DNA of 64,000 bases from Aphodosoma sp045126975 (GCA_045126975.1 JBGVPL010000008.1:24365-88364); one strand, 5' to 3'. Shown: positions 1 through 9,698, numbered from the stretch's first letter. Translations and numbers: made by a program. The notes: generated from the sequence alone by a model not told the origin.

Positions 1-2018
1 AAAACGGAAGTATTTGGAATATTTCTGATATTTACAGAAAAAATATGAGTGGTAGCAAAAAAATCAACAATATATGCTTCAATAATAATTTAGCTTATAT
101 TGCTTGCGACTTTGGTATCACCATTTTAGATTTAAACAAAAATGAATTTACCGAAACTTATATCATTGGTAGCGAAGAAAATTCTGAAAAGATTATAAAA
201 ATCAACATTAATAACAACGATATATATGCTCTTACTGAAAATAATTTATTTATAGGTAACTCTTCTAAAAATTTAATAAACTATCAAAATTGGGATAAGG
301 TATCAATTCCTGATTCTGCCATAAAAAATATTGATATGTACTTATCAAACAATGAAATATATCTACTTAAAACAAACAATGTATTATATAAATACACAAA
401 CAACTCATGGACTAAATATAAAAATGCAATCAAAAATATAACAATCAGTAATGATGCTATTTTACTTACCGACACAGCAAATCAAATATCAATGATAAAC
501 AACCAAACCGAAACTATCATTGCCGAAGATGCTATCAACGCATTATTCGACAAAGACAAAAACACCGTTTGGTTCTTCTCTACTTATGCATTATCTTCCA
601 AAAACTTAAAAACAGGGAAATTCAACCATTTTGTACCGAATGGACCTGAATCAAATACTTCTTGGCGTTTAAGATATTCTAATGGTCGTATTTTTAGTAT
701 CCCTGGTGGTAGATGGGCTGTCAACTACTACACCCCTGCATCTCTATCTATCTACGAAAATAACTCTTGGAAAAAATACGATACCTATTATTTTGTTTCA
801 CGAACGGAAACAACTAAAGATAGTTATGACCTCGTAGATATCGCTATTAACCCTAACGACAATACCAATTTCTGGATTGCAAGCTATGGAGTTGGTCTTT
901 ACGAATTCAGAAATGACGAACTATACAAATTCCATCATTGCGATAATAGTGGCTTAACAACAATATTTCCTGATGGCAATAAATATAATTACATCCGTAC
1001 CGATGGCTTAACTTACGACAATCATGGCAACCTTTGGATGCTAAACAATGCGGGAAATCTCATCAAATATATCGATCCTAATGGCACATATCACGAAATT
1101 CCAAATAGCACCATAGTCTCTCACAACGACTTAACACCACAAGATATTATAATATCCAATAAAAATCCTAACCATAAAATATTTTTAATGCCACGTTATA
1201 GAAACACAAATAATTCTATTTTCTATGCTCTCGATGATAACGGCACATTAGACTACACTGGCGACGATAAAACTGTTGCATTTACTAAAGTTTACGACCA
1301 AGATAATAAAGAGTTATATTTTTCAGCTTCACCTCTTCTTCGCTCTATAGCTCAAGACAAAAATGGTGTAATCTGGATTGGAACTACTAAAGGCATTTTC
1401 CTTATCAATGACCCTGCTAAAATGTTCGAAGACAACTTCCGCGTATATCGCATAAAAATTCCTCGTAACGACGGAACTGGTCTCGCAGACTATCTCCTCG
1501 ATACAGAAGAAATTAAAGCTATCGCGGTTGATGGAGCTAACCGCAAATGGATTGGTACTGCAACATCAGGTATATATCTCGTTTCTGAAGATGGTCTCGA
1601 AACTATCCACCATTTTACAACCCAAAATAGTCCTCTACTATCCGATGCTATTCAATCTATAGCTATCAACGATAAAACTGGTGAAGTATTCATCGGAACT
1701 GGTAATGGCCTAATTTCATACCAATCAGATGCTATCGAAGGTGGTGATATATTCAAAAATGTACGTGCATACCCTAACCCAGTCCGCCCTGAATACAATG
1801 GCCTTATCACATTAATTGGCCTTATTGACAACACTCAAATAAGAATAACCGATGTAAACGGCAATCTTGTATACGAAACTCGCTCTAATGGAGGTGTAGC
1901 AACTTGGGATGCTTGCAATCTCTCTGGCTCTCGTGTCGCTACAGGAGTATATTTCGCACATTGTATTTCTGCTGATGGCAAACAAAAACATATCACAAAA
2001 ATTCTCGTTATAAAATAA
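1..2018 (+). CDS. porZ: PorZ-like T9SS attachment-complex beta-propeller protein, 5' end outside window
   Basis: The reading frame is open to the left edge (in frame from base 3), so the ATG at 45 is probably internal; about 670 residues are visible. The visible part is rich in beta-propeller repeats of the kind DKNGVIWIGTTKGIFL, as in two-component-regulator propellers, and ends in a T9SS type A sorting domain starting near YPNPVRPEYNG and closing with KHITKILVIK. Known PorZ proteins have two propellers plus a CTD and sit on the cell surface with PorU, PorV and PorQ, where they help process T9SS cargo and bind anionic LPS. The opening SGSKKINNI/YIACDFGI/LDLNKNEF pattern matches my memory of PorZ. 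The alternative is a generic propeller-CTD cargo. Confidence 0.8.
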   Translation, partial: NGSIWNISDIYRKNMSGSKKINNICFNNNLAYIACDFGITILDLNKNEFTETYIIGSEENSEKIIKININNNDIYALTENNLFIGNSSKNLINYQNWDKVSIPDSAIKNIDMYLSNNEIYLLKTNNVLYKYTNNSWTKYKNAIKNITISNDAILLTDTANQISMINNQTETIIAEDAINALFDKDKNTVWFFSTYALSSKNLKTGKFNHFVPNGPESNTSWRLRYSNGRIFSIPGGRWAVNYYTPASLSIYENNSWKKYDTYYFVSRTETTKDSYDLVDIAINPNDNTNFWIASYGVGLYEFRNDELYKFHHCDNSGLTTIFPDGNKYNYIRTDGLTYDNHGNLWMLNNAGNLIKYIDPNGTYHEIPNSTIVSHNDLTPQDIIISNKNPNHKIFLMPRYRNTNNSIFYALDDNGTLDYTGDDKTVAFTKVYDQDNKELYFSASPLLRSIAQDKNGVIWIGTTKGIFLINDPAKMFEDNFRVYRIKIPRNDGTGLADYLLDTEEIKAIAVDGANRKWIGTATSGIYLVSEDGLETIHHFTTQNSPLLSDAIQSIAINDKTGEVFIGTGNGLISYQSDAIEGGDIFKNVRAYPNPVRPEYNGLITLIGLIDNTQIRITDVNGNLVYETRSNGGVATWDACNLSGSRVATGVYFAHCISADGKQKHITKILVIK

Positions 2019-2024
2019 TTTTTG

Positions 2025-2032
2025 TATCTTTG
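2025..2032 (+). promoter_or_regulatory. Bacteroidota -7 box (TATCTTTG) upstream of DPP IV
   Basis: TAnnTTTG match followed by CACC, 38 bases before the ATG of the peptidase gene. No TTG at the ideal 19-20 base spacing is obvious. It implies that DPP IV can be transcribed separately from porZ. Confidence 0.55.
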
Positions 2033-2069
2033 CACCTTTCAATTATAATGCTAATAAATTCCTAAAAAT

Positions 2070-4232
2070 ATGAAAAAAATCCTTGTTACATTAATTTGTG
2101 CATTGTGCATTGTGCATTGTGCATTTTCACAGTCATCAGAACAATACCTTCGTGACTTCACTTCGGGTGCTTTCCGTCCTCAAACTATGGCTGCCCTCTA
2201 CTCTATGAACGATGGCACAAGCTACACTATGCTCTCTGAAGATGGTACACAAATTATCAAATATGACTACCTTTCGGGCAAGGCTATTGAAACTATCTTC
2301 GATGTAGCTACTGCCCAAAACTGTACTCTTAAGAAAATCTCTGACTACGAATTTGACCCTCAAGAAAAACGTATTCTTATCTTAACTGATAAGACGCCTA
2401 TCTATCGCCACTCTTTTTCAACTACTTATTATGTATATAATATTGCTCGTAACGAATTGGAGCCTCTAAGCCAAAATCCTGGGCTTCAGAACTTGGCACA
2501 ATTCTCCCCTAATGGTCGTATGATTGCGTTTGCTCGTGGCAATAATCTCTTCATCAAAAAACTCGATTTCAACACTGAATTGCAAATTACCAAAGATGGC
2601 GAATTCAACAAAATCATCAATGGTACAGCCGATTGGGTATATGAAGAAGAATTTGGTCGCACTCGCTACTTTGAATGGAGCCCAGATAGCAAACTTCTTG
2701 CTTGGGTACGTTTCGACGAATCAGAAATCAAACAATTCTCTTTCGACATCTACGACCACCCTTACGATGATGCTTATACTTACAAATATCCAAAAGCAGG
2801 AGAAACTAATTCTACTGTGTCGGTACATGTATATGACATCGAAAACCGCACTACGAAACAAATGGATTGTGGTACTGGTAATAATATTTACTTCCCTATT
2901 ATTCAATGGACTAACAACAACGAATCTCTTGCTGTTGTACGCCTCAATCGCAATCAAACTACTCTTGAATTATTGAGTGTAAATCCTCGTTCTGGTGTAT
3001 CAACAACTCTTCTTTCTGAAACTGATAAAGTCTATATCGACTACACCAACTATACTCACCTCAAATTTAATAGCGACAACTCTTTTGTTGCTATGAGCGA
3101 ACGCGATGGATGGCGTCACATCTACCTTTATGGCGCAAATGGTTCTCTTGTCCGTCAAATAACAAAAGGTGAATGGGATGTTACTGCTTACTATGGCTAC
3201 GATGAAAAATCCCAAACAGCCTACTTCCAAGCAGCAAAAGAACATCCATCACAACGTCATATATACAAAGCTGATAAAAAAGGTAATATCACAAACCTCG
3301 ATCCTCGTCCTGGTACTCACTCTGCTTCTTTCTCTAAAGGTATGAAATACATTGTTGCTCAGTTCCATAACACTACAACTGCCAACACTTTCACACTCTG
3401 TGACACAAAAGGAAAGGTGTTGCGTACTATCATTGATAACAAAGAGTTACAAGCAAAATTTGACACATACAAACTTCCTGTCAAAGAGTTTATCAACTTT
3501 GATGCTGTGAATGGTACTAACCTTTACGCTTGGATTATCAAACCTGCTAATTTTGATGCAAACAAAGAATACCCACTTGTAATGGTGCAATATTCTGGTC
3601 CTAACAGTCAAGAGGCTCTTGACCGTTTTAAACCAGATTGGGAATACTACCTCGTGCAAGAGGGCTATATCGTTGCTTGCGTTGACGGTCGTGGCACAGG
3701 TGCTCGCGGTCATGAATTCCGTACTTGCACATATTGGAACTTAGGCAAATATGAAACTGAAGACCAAATTGCAGCTGCCCAATATTTCGGTAAATTGCCT
3801 TATATCGATGAAAATAGAATGGCCATTTGGGGTTGGTCGTATGGTGGATTTATGGCTCTCAACTGCCTCACTTACGGCAACGAAACTTTCAAAGCTGGTA
3901 TCTCTATCGCTCCTGTAACTGATTGGAGATTATACAACACTGCTTACACTGAGCGTTTTATGTCAACCCCTCAAGAAAACGACCGTGGCTACGAACAATC
4001 TGACCTTATCGAAAAAGCACACCTTCTCAAAGGTAAACTTCTACTCTGCCATGGTACTGCCGATGACAACGTACACTTCCAACATGCTATGCTCTATTGC
4101 GATGCTTTAGTCGAAGCAGGGATCCAATTCGAAATGCAAATTTATCCAAATAAAAACCATAGTATCCTCGGTGCCAAGACTCGCTATCACCTTTATACTC
4201 GTTTCAACACATTCTTAAAAAACAATTTATAA
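2070..4232 (+). CDS. Dipeptidyl peptidase IV (S9 family)
   Basis: A 720-residue secreted serine peptidase that removes X-Pro or X-Ala dipeptides from peptide N-termini. It has an N-terminal signal peptide (residues 1-20), a beta-propeller with the double-Glu motif DWVYEEEF near residue 190 that binds the substrate amino terminus, and a C-terminal alpha/beta hydrolase. The catalytic triad is Ser590 in GWSYGG, Asp665 in GTADDNVHF and His697 in NKNHS. Length is normal for bacterial DPP IV. It likely acts in the periplasm or at the surface, feeding dipeptides to an amino-acid fermenter. The permease gene starts 12 bases after its stop, suggesting one operon. The signal-peptide core is encoded by a tandem heptamer. 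Confidence 0.95.
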   Translation: MKKILVTLICALCIVHCAFSQSSEQYLRDFTSGAFRPQTMAALYSMNDGTSYTMLSEDGTQIIKYDYLSGKAIETIFDVATAQNCTLKKISDYEFDPQEKRILILTDKTPIYRHSFSTTYYVYNIARNELEPLSQNPGLQNLAQFSPNGRMIAFARGNNLFIKKLDFNTELQITKDGEFNKIINGTADWVYEEEFGRTRYFEWSPDSKLLAWVRFDESEIKQFSFDIYDHPYDDAYTYKYPKAGETNSTVSVHVYDIENRTTKQMDCGTGNNIYFPIIQWTNNNESLAVVRLNRNQTTLELLSVNPRSGVSTTLLSETDKVYIDYTNYTHLKFNSDNSFVAMSERDGWRHIYLYGANGSLVRQITKGEWDVTAYYGYDEKSQTAYFQAAKEHPSQRHIYKADKKGNITNLDPRPGTHSASFSKGMKYIVAQFHNTTTANTFTLCDTKGKVLRTIIDNKELQAKFDTYKLPVKEFINFDAVNGTNLYAWIIKPANFDANKEYPLVMVQYSGPNSQEALDRFKPDWEYYLVQEGYIVACVDGRGTGARGHEFRTCTYWNLGKYETEDQIAAAQYFGKLPYIDENRMAIWGWSYGGFMALNCLTYGNETFKAGISIAPVTDWRLYNTAYTERFMSTPQENDRGYEQSDLIEKAHLLKGKLLLCHGTADDNVHFQHAMLYCDALVEAGIQFEMQIYPNKNHSILGAKTRYHLYTRFNTFLKNNL
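2095..2124 (+). repeat. Tandem heptamer TTGTGCA, four copies, inside a signal-peptide coding region
   Basis: Four head-to-tail copies of TTGTGCA lie in codons 9-19 of the DPP IV gene and encode the hydrophobic core CALCIVHCA of its signal peptide. The same heptamer array occurs in dnaX (11423-11457), before the ABC exporter gene (12791-12820) and in lptC (38104-38133). Confidence 0.9.
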
Positions 4233-4244
4233 AAATAATAAGCT

Positions 4245-5516
4245 ATGAATAAACAAAAAAATTATGCATTGCCTATCGCAATGATGTTCGCCCTATTCTT
4301 TATGATTTCATTCGTAACAGGGTTGCAGAATCCAATGGGTGTCATCGTCAAAGATCAATTCAATGCCTCAAATCTAATGTCGCAATTAGGTAACTTTGCA
4401 AATTTTATTGCGTATGCATGCATGGGTATTCCAGCGGGCATAATGCTTCAACGCATAGGCTATAAGAAATCTGCACTTATTGCCGTCATCGTTGGCTTTA
4501 TTGGTGTTGCCATTAGTTATTTTTCAGGAATTGCAGGAGCAGCAAATCTCAATGTCACTTATGCGATTTATCTATGTGGAGCCTTTATTTCTGGTTTTTC
4601 TATGTGCATGTTAAACACCATAGTCAATCCTATGTTAAACACTTTAGCTGGTGGAGGAAAAAAAGGGAATCAATTAATACAAATTGGAGGTGTATTCAAT
4701 TCAACTGGAGCGACAATTGTTCCAGTACTTGTTGGTGCATTGATAGGTAATGCGGCTAATCGTACAATCGAAGACACTAACCCTGCTTTATGGCTTGCAA
4801 TGGGAATTTTCACTCTAGCTTTCATCGTATTGTTTTTCATGGATATGCCAGAGCCTCATCTCAATTCTAACAATAATAAGAAGAAAGAAACAAAAGAGAC
4901 TCATTCTGCATTCTCATTCCGCCACTTTAACCTTGGCATAATTGCCATATTTATATACGTCGGAGTTGAAGTAGGAATTCCTAATATTGCAAATCTATAT
5001 ATGACTACAGAGCTTAATATGGACACTGCAGTCGCAGGAACAATTGTTGGAACTTATTGGTTTTTAATGCTTATTGGTCGTTTCGTTGGTGCTGCCATTG
5101 GCGGACAAGTATCGAGCAAATCTATGCTTACTACCACCACATCTATCGCTGCAATCTTAGTCATTTGCGCTATATTATTGCCTCAAACTATGGTAAATAT
5201 GCCTGTATTCAAATCAGATATATCTTTTGGCATAGCAGAAGTACCTGTAAATATACTACTTTTAATACTTTGCGGACTTTGCACATCGGTTATGTGGGGT
5301 GCAATCTTCAACCTCGCTGTCGAAGGTTTAGGTAAATACACAGCATCTGCATCTGGTATATTTATGATGATGGTATGTGGTGGTGGTGTACTCCCTCTCG
5401 TGCAGGGATGGGTAGCCGATAATTTTGGATTCCTAAATAGCTACTATGTAGTACTTGCAGGCATAATATACATGCTAATCTACGCAATCGCCGGAAGCAA
5501 GAAAGTTGAAAATTGA
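4245..5516 (+). CDS. Sugar MFS transporter (glucose/galactose-fucose permease family)
   Basis: A 423-residue, about 12-helix permease. It opens with ALFFMISFVTGLQNPMG, the start typical of the FucP/GluP (FHS) branch of the major facilitator superfamily. A charged central loop of the NNNKKKETKE type (around residues 205-218) splits the two six-helix halves. Members are proton/sugar symporters of the inner membrane. It begins 12 bases after DPP IV and is followed by a ROK kinase gene, which supports uptake followed by phosphorylation of a hexose. The exact sugar cannot be told from sequence alone. Confidence 0.88.
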   Translation: MNKQKNYALPIAMMFALFFMISFVTGLQNPMGVIVKDQFNASNLMSQLGNFANFIAYACMGIPAGIMLQRIGYKKSALIAVIVGFIGVAISYFSGIAGAANLNVTYAIYLCGAFISGFSMCMLNTIVNPMLNTLAGGGKKGNQLIQIGGVFNSTGATIVPVLVGALIGNAANRTIEDTNPALWLAMGIFTLAFIVLFFMDMPEPHLNSNNNKKKETKETHSAFSFRHFNLGIIAIFIYVGVEVGIPNIANLYMTTELNMDTAVAGTIVGTYWFLMLIGRFVGAAIGGQVSSKSMLTTTTSIAAILVICAILLPQTMVNMPVFKSDISFGIAEVPVNILLLILCGLCTSVMWGAIFNLAVEGLGKYTASASGIFMMMVCGGGVLPLVQGWVADNFGFLNSYYVVLAGIIYMLIYAIAGSKKVEN

Positions 5517-5636
5517 AAATTGAAAGTCTTTAAGTCTTTAAGTCTTTAAGCCGTATAGCAAAAATGCGAAGGGTGTTAACTCTCGCTACTCGTTACTCGT
5601 TACTCATTACTAACTAATAACTAATCATTAATCACT
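5505..5636 (+). repeat. Cluster of different short tandem repeats between permease and kinase genes
   Basis: Successive arrays are seen: GAAAATT units, then AAGTCTTT (x3), then CTCGCTACTCGTTACT-type units, then AACTAATAAC-type units. The first array overlaps the end of the permease gene, so its last residues (VEN) are repeat-encoded. No promoter box was recognised. Confidence 0.75.
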
Positions 5637-5642
5637 AATATT

Positions 5643-6605
5643 ATGGACAAACCTTACGTAATTGGTATCGACCTTGGAGGTCAAACCGCCAAATTTGGTA
5701 TTGTTGACGCTCGTGGCAATGTATTGAAACAAACAGCCATTCGCAGTAACACACAAAACAATCCTGAAGAATTTATTAACGACCTTGCTGAAGGCATCAA
5801 AAAACTCATTGACAAAGAATACGACATCAAAGATATTCGTGGCATCGGTGTTGGTGCTCCTAATGGCAATTACTATACTGGTTGTATCGAAAGTGCAGCC
5901 AACCTTACTTGGGCTAAAAATCAAGTAGTTCACTTTGCTGACATGCTTAGCGAACGTGTAGGTATTCCTGTTGCCTTGACCAACGATGCCAATGCTGCAG
6001 CTGTAGGCGAAATGACATACGGAGTTGCTCGTGGCATGAAAAACTTCATTATGATTACTCTCGGCACAGGTGTTGGTTCTGGTATCGTAATCAATGGCGA
6101 TGTAGTTTATGGTCACGATGGTTTTGCAGGCGAACTTGGTCACACTTGCGCTGTACGCAACAATGGTCGTATCTGCGGTTGTGGCAAAACAGGTTGTCTC
6201 GAAACATACGCCTCTGCTATGGGTGTTGCTCGCACTGCTCGTGAAATCATCGAACTCACTGACCGCAAAACCCTCCTTCGCAACATCCCTGCCGAAAATA
6301 TCACTTCTAAAGATGTGTTCGATGCAGCAATCGAAGGCGACGAAGTAGCAAAAGACATCTTCGCATTCACCGGTCGTATGCTTGGCGAAAAATTTGCCGA
6401 TTTCGTAGCATTCTCTGCTCCTGAAGCTATCATCCTCTTCGGTGGACTTACCAAAGCTGGCGACCTTATCTACAAACCTATTGTTGAGAGCATGAACCTC
6501 AACCTCGTACCAATTTGGCGAGGTAAAATCAAGGTCCTATTCTCAACTCTCAACGAAAGCGATGCCGCTATCCTCGGCGCAAGTGCCCTCGCTTGGGAAA
6601 TCTAA
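5643..6605 (+). CDS. ROK family sugar kinase (probable glucokinase)
   Basis: A 320-residue ROK kinase that phosphorylates a hexose with ATP. The N-terminal phosphate-binding loop is GIDLGGQTAKFGIVD (residues 8-22). The catalytic base region is LTNDANAAAVGE. The ROK signature runs GTGVGSGIVINGDVVYG then GHDGFAGELGHT, followed by the zinc-binding CGCGKTGCLE motif. The ELGH motif is typical of glucokinase-type ROK proteins. Its place after a sugar permease gene supports a role in entry of imported glucose into glycolysis. Fructokinase or ManNAc kinase activity remains possible. Confidence 0.88.
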   Translation: MDKPYVIGIDLGGQTAKFGIVDARGNVLKQTAIRSNTQNNPEEFINDLAEGIKKLIDKEYDIKDIRGIGVGAPNGNYYTGCIESAANLTWAKNQVVHFADMLSERVGIPVALTNDANAAAVGEMTYGVARGMKNFIMITLGTGVGSGIVINGDVVYGHDGFAGELGHTCAVRNNGRICGCGKTGCLETYASAMGVARTAREIIELTDRKTLLRNIPAENITSKDVFDAAIEGDEVAKDIFAFTGRMLGEKFADFVAFSAPEAIILFGGLTKAGDLIYKPIVESMNLNLVPIWRGKIKVLFSTLNESDAAILGASALAWEI

Positions 6606-6612
6606 TTAAGTA

Positions 6613-6634
6613 GAGACGCAATATTTTACGTCTC
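6613..6634. repeat. GAGACG...CGTCTC hairpin
   Basis: Imperfect palindrome just after the ROK kinase gene. It belongs to a family of GACGCAA-type hairpins seen also at 7275, 14726 and 55713. There is no T-tract on the plus strand, so it is a repeat rather than a clear terminator. The rest of the gap to 6789 is AT-rich, with no other recognisable feature. Confidence 0.55.
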
Positions 6635-6789
6635 CAGCGACATAATTAAAAAGACAGAATAACAAAATAACATAATTTATTATAAAGATAAATTATCATA
6701 AATCACTTATAATACATAAAAATTTTATGTTATTATGTTATTATCGTCTTCTAAAAAATTAATACCGAACGGCAAATTTCAACTTTATT

Positions 6790-7224
6790 ATGGTTCTCAC
6801 TGACAATTGGTTTAGCACAATGGCTGAAGCCGACAACGAAATGCCCATTTTCGTTTCGGGTCGCGACGATATAGATGAATTTCGCCTCTCAGGCAAATTC
6901 AAAGAACGTGTAGAAATTTATTGGAAATACGAATCTGTTCATAACGGAATGCCATCTGATGCCGAAGGCGAATTGATGGAACAAGTCGTTGACGCACTAC
7001 GCAAAGCAGTTGAAAAAGACAAACTCGCAATCCTCACAGGCATCTACACAGGCAATAACGAGCGCACTTTGGTCTTCTATACGCGCACATCACGCATATT
7101 TGGCGAACGCCTCAACGAAGCCCTCGCCCAGTTCCCACAACTCCCAATCACCCTCTACGTCGAAATCGACCCCGACTGGAACGAATACCAAGAACTCTGT
7201 GAAATCAAACCATTTGCCGAATAA
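6790..7224 (+). CDS. DUF695 domain protein
   Basis: A 144-residue soluble protein. The pattern DNWFSTMAEADNEMPIFVSGR, YWKYESVHNGMPSD, then ILTGIYTGNNERTLVFYTRT fits the DUF695 family as I remember it; no biochemical function is established. It has no signal peptide or membrane segment. It is monocistronic and separated from the next (convergent) gene by a REP-like palindrome and a perfect bidirectional terminator. Confidence 0.75.
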   Translation: MVLTDNWFSTMAEADNEMPIFVSGRDDIDEFRLSGKFKERVEIYWKYESVHNGMPSDAEGELMEQVVDALRKAVEKDKLAILTGIYTGNNERTLVFYTRTSRIFGERLNEALAQFPQLPITLYVEIDPDWNEYQELCEIKPFAE

Positions 7225-7227
7225 CAG

Positions 7228-7268
7228 TAGGGACGCAGCGCGCTGCGTCCTATCAACCGATAGGTTGA
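7228..7268. repeat. REP-like palindromic repeat, copy 1
   Basis: Contains the perfect 20-bp palindrome GGACGCAGCGCGCTGCGTCC at 7231-7250, followed by the smaller inverted repeat CCTATCAACCGATAGG. All 41 bases recur exactly in inverted orientation at 43777-43817, and a partial copy lies at 43713-43736. It is much richer in GC than its surroundings. Confidence 0.9.
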
Positions 7269-7274
7269 ATCAAT

Positions 7275-7310
7275 AACAAAAGAGACGCAACATGTTGCGT
7301 CTCTTTTGTT
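7275..7310. terminator. Bidirectional terminator between convergent genes
   Basis: A perfect 36-base inverted repeat (AACAAAAGAGACGCAAC and its complement) flanked by A- and T-runs. It lies between the convergent DUF695 and leucine-rich-repeat genes and can act on both strands. Confidence 0.8.
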
Positions 7311-7328
7311 ACTACCTTCTGTGATCTA

Positions 7329-9149
7329 TCAAAGAACTACCTTCTCAACCTCATCCCCCACAACAACCACATACACCCCACGAGGCAACGCCAACGCCGA
7401 TTCACTACCACTATAAATCAATCTACCATTCACATCAAACACCTGATAATCTGTTGATAATCCATCTACATAAAGCACAGCATTATTACTATAAATATTT
7501 ATAGTTGTTTCATCTAAATTGTCCACCGATGTTTCTGTTCCAATAGGTGCAAATTCAGCAGTAATTGTCATATCTTCAGTAACAAGCAAAATATGAGGAT
7601 TTTCAGTAGCACCATCGCTCCAACGCACAAATTCATAACCTGCTAAAGCTTGAGCTTGTACCTGTGCTACATCATCCGTACAACTATTTTGTTTTGTAAT
7701 GGTTGCAAATCCCATAGTTTCATCATTCACATTCACAATCAGTCTTGGTGAAACTTCCTCATAAATAACAAATTCCCACCAATATTCAGCAGCTCTATAT
7801 TTCTCAACACTACCACAAGGCACTTTTATTTGCACAAACGGAGATACTTTATAAAATGTATTACTACCAATTATTGGCGGATTTTGAATTCTTATTTCTA
7901 TTGATGTAAGCCCTGTACAATTATAAAATGCAGATTGTCCAATCGTAGTTACACTATTCGGTATTTTTATTGATGCAAGTCCTGTACATTCATAAAATGC
8001 TTCATTTCCTATAGTAGTTACACTATTGGGGATTTTTACTGCTAAAAGTCCCGCACAACCAAAAAATGCTCCAGATCCAATTGTTGTTACACTATTTGGT
8101 ATTTCTATTGCTGTAAGTCCTGTATAACCAAAAGCATTATTCCCAATCATAGTTACACTATTCGGTATTTCAATCAAAGTTTTACTTTCTGGGCAACGAA
8201 TAATAGTTGTTATATTTTTATTATACAATACACCATCAACTGACGCATAATTTTGATTATCCTTTTCTACATCAATAGATGTAAGTTCTGAACATCCCCA
8301 AAATGCTACAGAACTAATCTCTGTTACACTATTGGGTAATAAAATTGATGTAAGCCCAGTACAATCATAAAATGCATATTTCCCAATCGAAGTTACTCCA
8401 TTACCAATTTTAATTGATGTAAGCCCAGTACAATAATAAAAAGCTCCTTCCTCAATTGTAGTTACACTATTTGATATTTCTATTGACGCAACTCTTATAC
8501 AATTATGAAATGCATATTTACCAATTGAAGTTACACTATTGGGTATTTCAACAGAAGTTTTACCTTCAGGGCAACGAACAAGAGTTGTCATATTTTTATT
8601 ATATAATACACCATCAATAGATACATAATATTGATTATCATTTTCTACATCAATTGATACAAGTCCAGTACATCCCAAAAATAAATTTTCTACAATTGAA
8701 ACACCATTACCAATTTTAACCGATCTAAGTCCTGTACAATTATAAAATGGATATTCTTCAATCAAAGTTACACTATTCGGTATTTCTATTGATGTAAGCC
8801 CTGTACATTCGTAAAATGTATAATCTCCAATCGAAGTTACACTATTTGGAATTTCAATTGATGTAAGAGAAGAACAACCTACAAATGCACCTGAAATAAA
8901 ACCACGATCCAAAGCACTAAATATTGATGTTACAATATATTCATTTTCATTATAATACACCTTTTCTGGAATTATAATTTCTGTTTGAACATATCCAGTA
9001 CCATCCCCTGGTGTACCATCATGCGTAACCATAGCCGTCTTATTCTCGTAGTCGAAATCGTAATAAATACCATCTATTTCGGCTTCATACGCAAATGCCA
9101 TTGTCGCACTACACAACAATACAATCAATAAAAAGTAAATTTTCTTCAT
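7329..9149 (-). CDS. BspA-like leucine-rich repeat protein secreted by T9SS
   Basis: A 606-residue secreted protein. It has a signal peptide at residues 1-20 and about 14 LRR_5 (BspA/TpLRR) repeats of the form GLTSIEIPNSVTSIGxYAFY over residues 75-440. The array is twice interrupted by a VENDNQYYVSIDGVLYNKN insert. Then come an InlB-type B-repeat (FVRWSDGATENPHIL, near 505) and a T9SS type A sorting domain (VFDVNGRLIYSG to EKVVL). BspA-like proteins are surface adhesins that bind host or dietary proteins and other cells; the ligand here is unknown. The last two modules are shared with the cargo at 44230-47556. Confidence 0.88.
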   Translation of the reverse strand: MKKIYFLLIVLLCSATMAFAYEAEIDGIYYDFDYENKTAMVTHDGTPGDGTGYVQTEIIIPEKVYYNENEYIVTSIFSALDRGFISGAFVGCSSLTSIEIPNSVTSIGDYTFYECTGLTSIEIPNSVTLIEEYPFYNCTGLRSVKIGNGVSIVENLFLGCTGLVSIDVENDNQYYVSIDGVLYNKNMTTLVRCPEGKTSVEIPNSVTSIGKYAFHNCIRVASIEISNSVTTIEEGAFYYCTGLTSIKIGNGVTSIGKYAFYDCTGLTSILLPNSVTEISSVAFWGCSELTSIDVEKDNQNYASVDGVLYNKNITTIIRCPESKTLIEIPNSVTMIGNNAFGYTGLTAIEIPNSVTTIGSGAFFGCAGLLAVKIPNSVTTIGNEAFYECTGLASIKIPNSVTTIGQSAFYNCTGLTSIEIRIQNPPIIGSNTFYKVSPFVQIKVPCGSVEKYRAAEYWWEFVIYEEVSPRLIVNVNDETMGFATITKQNSCTDDVAQVQAQALAGYEFVRWSDGATENPHILLVTEDMTITAEFAPIGTETSVDNLDETTINIYSNNAVLYVDGLSTDYQVFDVNGRLIYSGSESALALPRGVYVVVVGDEVEKVVL

Positions 9150-9344
9150 AATAATTAGAATTTTTAAGTTAATATTTTAAGTTAATCATAATCAACAACT
9201 TATTAAAATGCACTAATCAAAAACCGCTCCCTACCCAACAGCAAGGTGCAAGCAAGAAAACCGCCACACCACAACAGACACTCTCATTATGTATCCATCA
9301 CTATTCCCTGTTCCCTATTCATTCCTTCCTATCAAAAACGACAC
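9150..9344. other. Intergenic region upstream of the leucine-rich repeat gene
   Basis: No gene is seen. It holds a 21-bp word at 9241-9261 (GCAAGGTGCAAG then CAAGAAAAC) that recurs exactly at 38773-38793. It also holds a motif at 9280-9297 (minus strand GGATACATAATGAGAGTG) that recurs in near-identical form at 43864 and 43958, and a TTCCCTGTTCCCTATTCC tandem repeat at 9304-9322. Confidence 0.6.
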
Positions 9345-9661
9345 AAAAAAACGTGGATTCCGACTATTGTCGTTCCACGCATTGAGGCTCTCGCATTGCC
9401 CGATATTCAGAAACGACAACGCGAAGCCCACGCTAATATATTATATATATTTATACCACAACATGGAGATGCATAATAATACACCGCCACATAGGTATGA
9501 TTATAACATACCCGTAGGACATCTAACGTTGCTAAGTCCTTTGAATATCTTTGAAATTTGCGAGATTTCAATGCATCAGAACAAAGCGTCGATAAACGCC
9601 TATAACTATATGTCCGTAAACCCACCCTTAAGAAAAATAGACATATTCCCAGCGTAGGCTT
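9345..9661 (-). ncRNA. Structured ncRNA, copy A (paralogue of 53526-53811)
   Basis: A free-standing RNA gene of about 316 nt, read on the minus strand. It has its own promoter (TTG, 19 bases, TACCTTTG at 9676-9669) and ends in a GTGGA...TCCAC hairpin followed by T7 (9379-9345). Blocks shared with copy B, in order: CTCGCA followed by AATTT, RGATGTC, GTGGTATA, CGTGGGCTTC, GGGCAATGCGAGAGCC and CCACGTTTTTTT. CTCGCA (minus strand of 9559-9564) is complementary to TGCGAG (minus strand of 9390-9395), allowing a long-range pair. GCGTTG pairs with CAATGC, and copy B has GTATTG there, so the stem is kept. It may be a known Bacteroidales RNA such as Bacteroidales-1 or a 6S-like RNA, but I could not assign it. 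No tmRNA, RNase P or SRP signature is seen. Confidence 0.78.
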
Positions 9662-9668
9662 ACAAGTG

Positions 9669-9698
9669 CAAAGGTATAAAAAAATCTTCATTCTGCAA
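9669..9698 (-). promoter_or_regulatory. Promoter of ncRNA copy A
   Basis: On the minus strand TTG (9698-9696), exactly 19 bases, then TACCTTTG (9676-9669). The TTG lies in the loop of the terminator hairpin just upstream, giving a fused terminator-promoter. The same design is at 42473-42522. Confidence 0.8.

Noticed and set aside
9345..9661. ncRNA copy A as tmRNA, RNase P RNA or SRP RNA
   Set aside because: No tRNA-like ends or tag reading frame, no RNase P core motifs and no SRP GGAA-tetraloop domain were seen.
9246..9691. Open frames of 76-122 codons between the LRR and YhcG genes
   Set aside because: They overlap the structured RNA and its promoter/terminator, have no family match and no usable ribosome-binding context.
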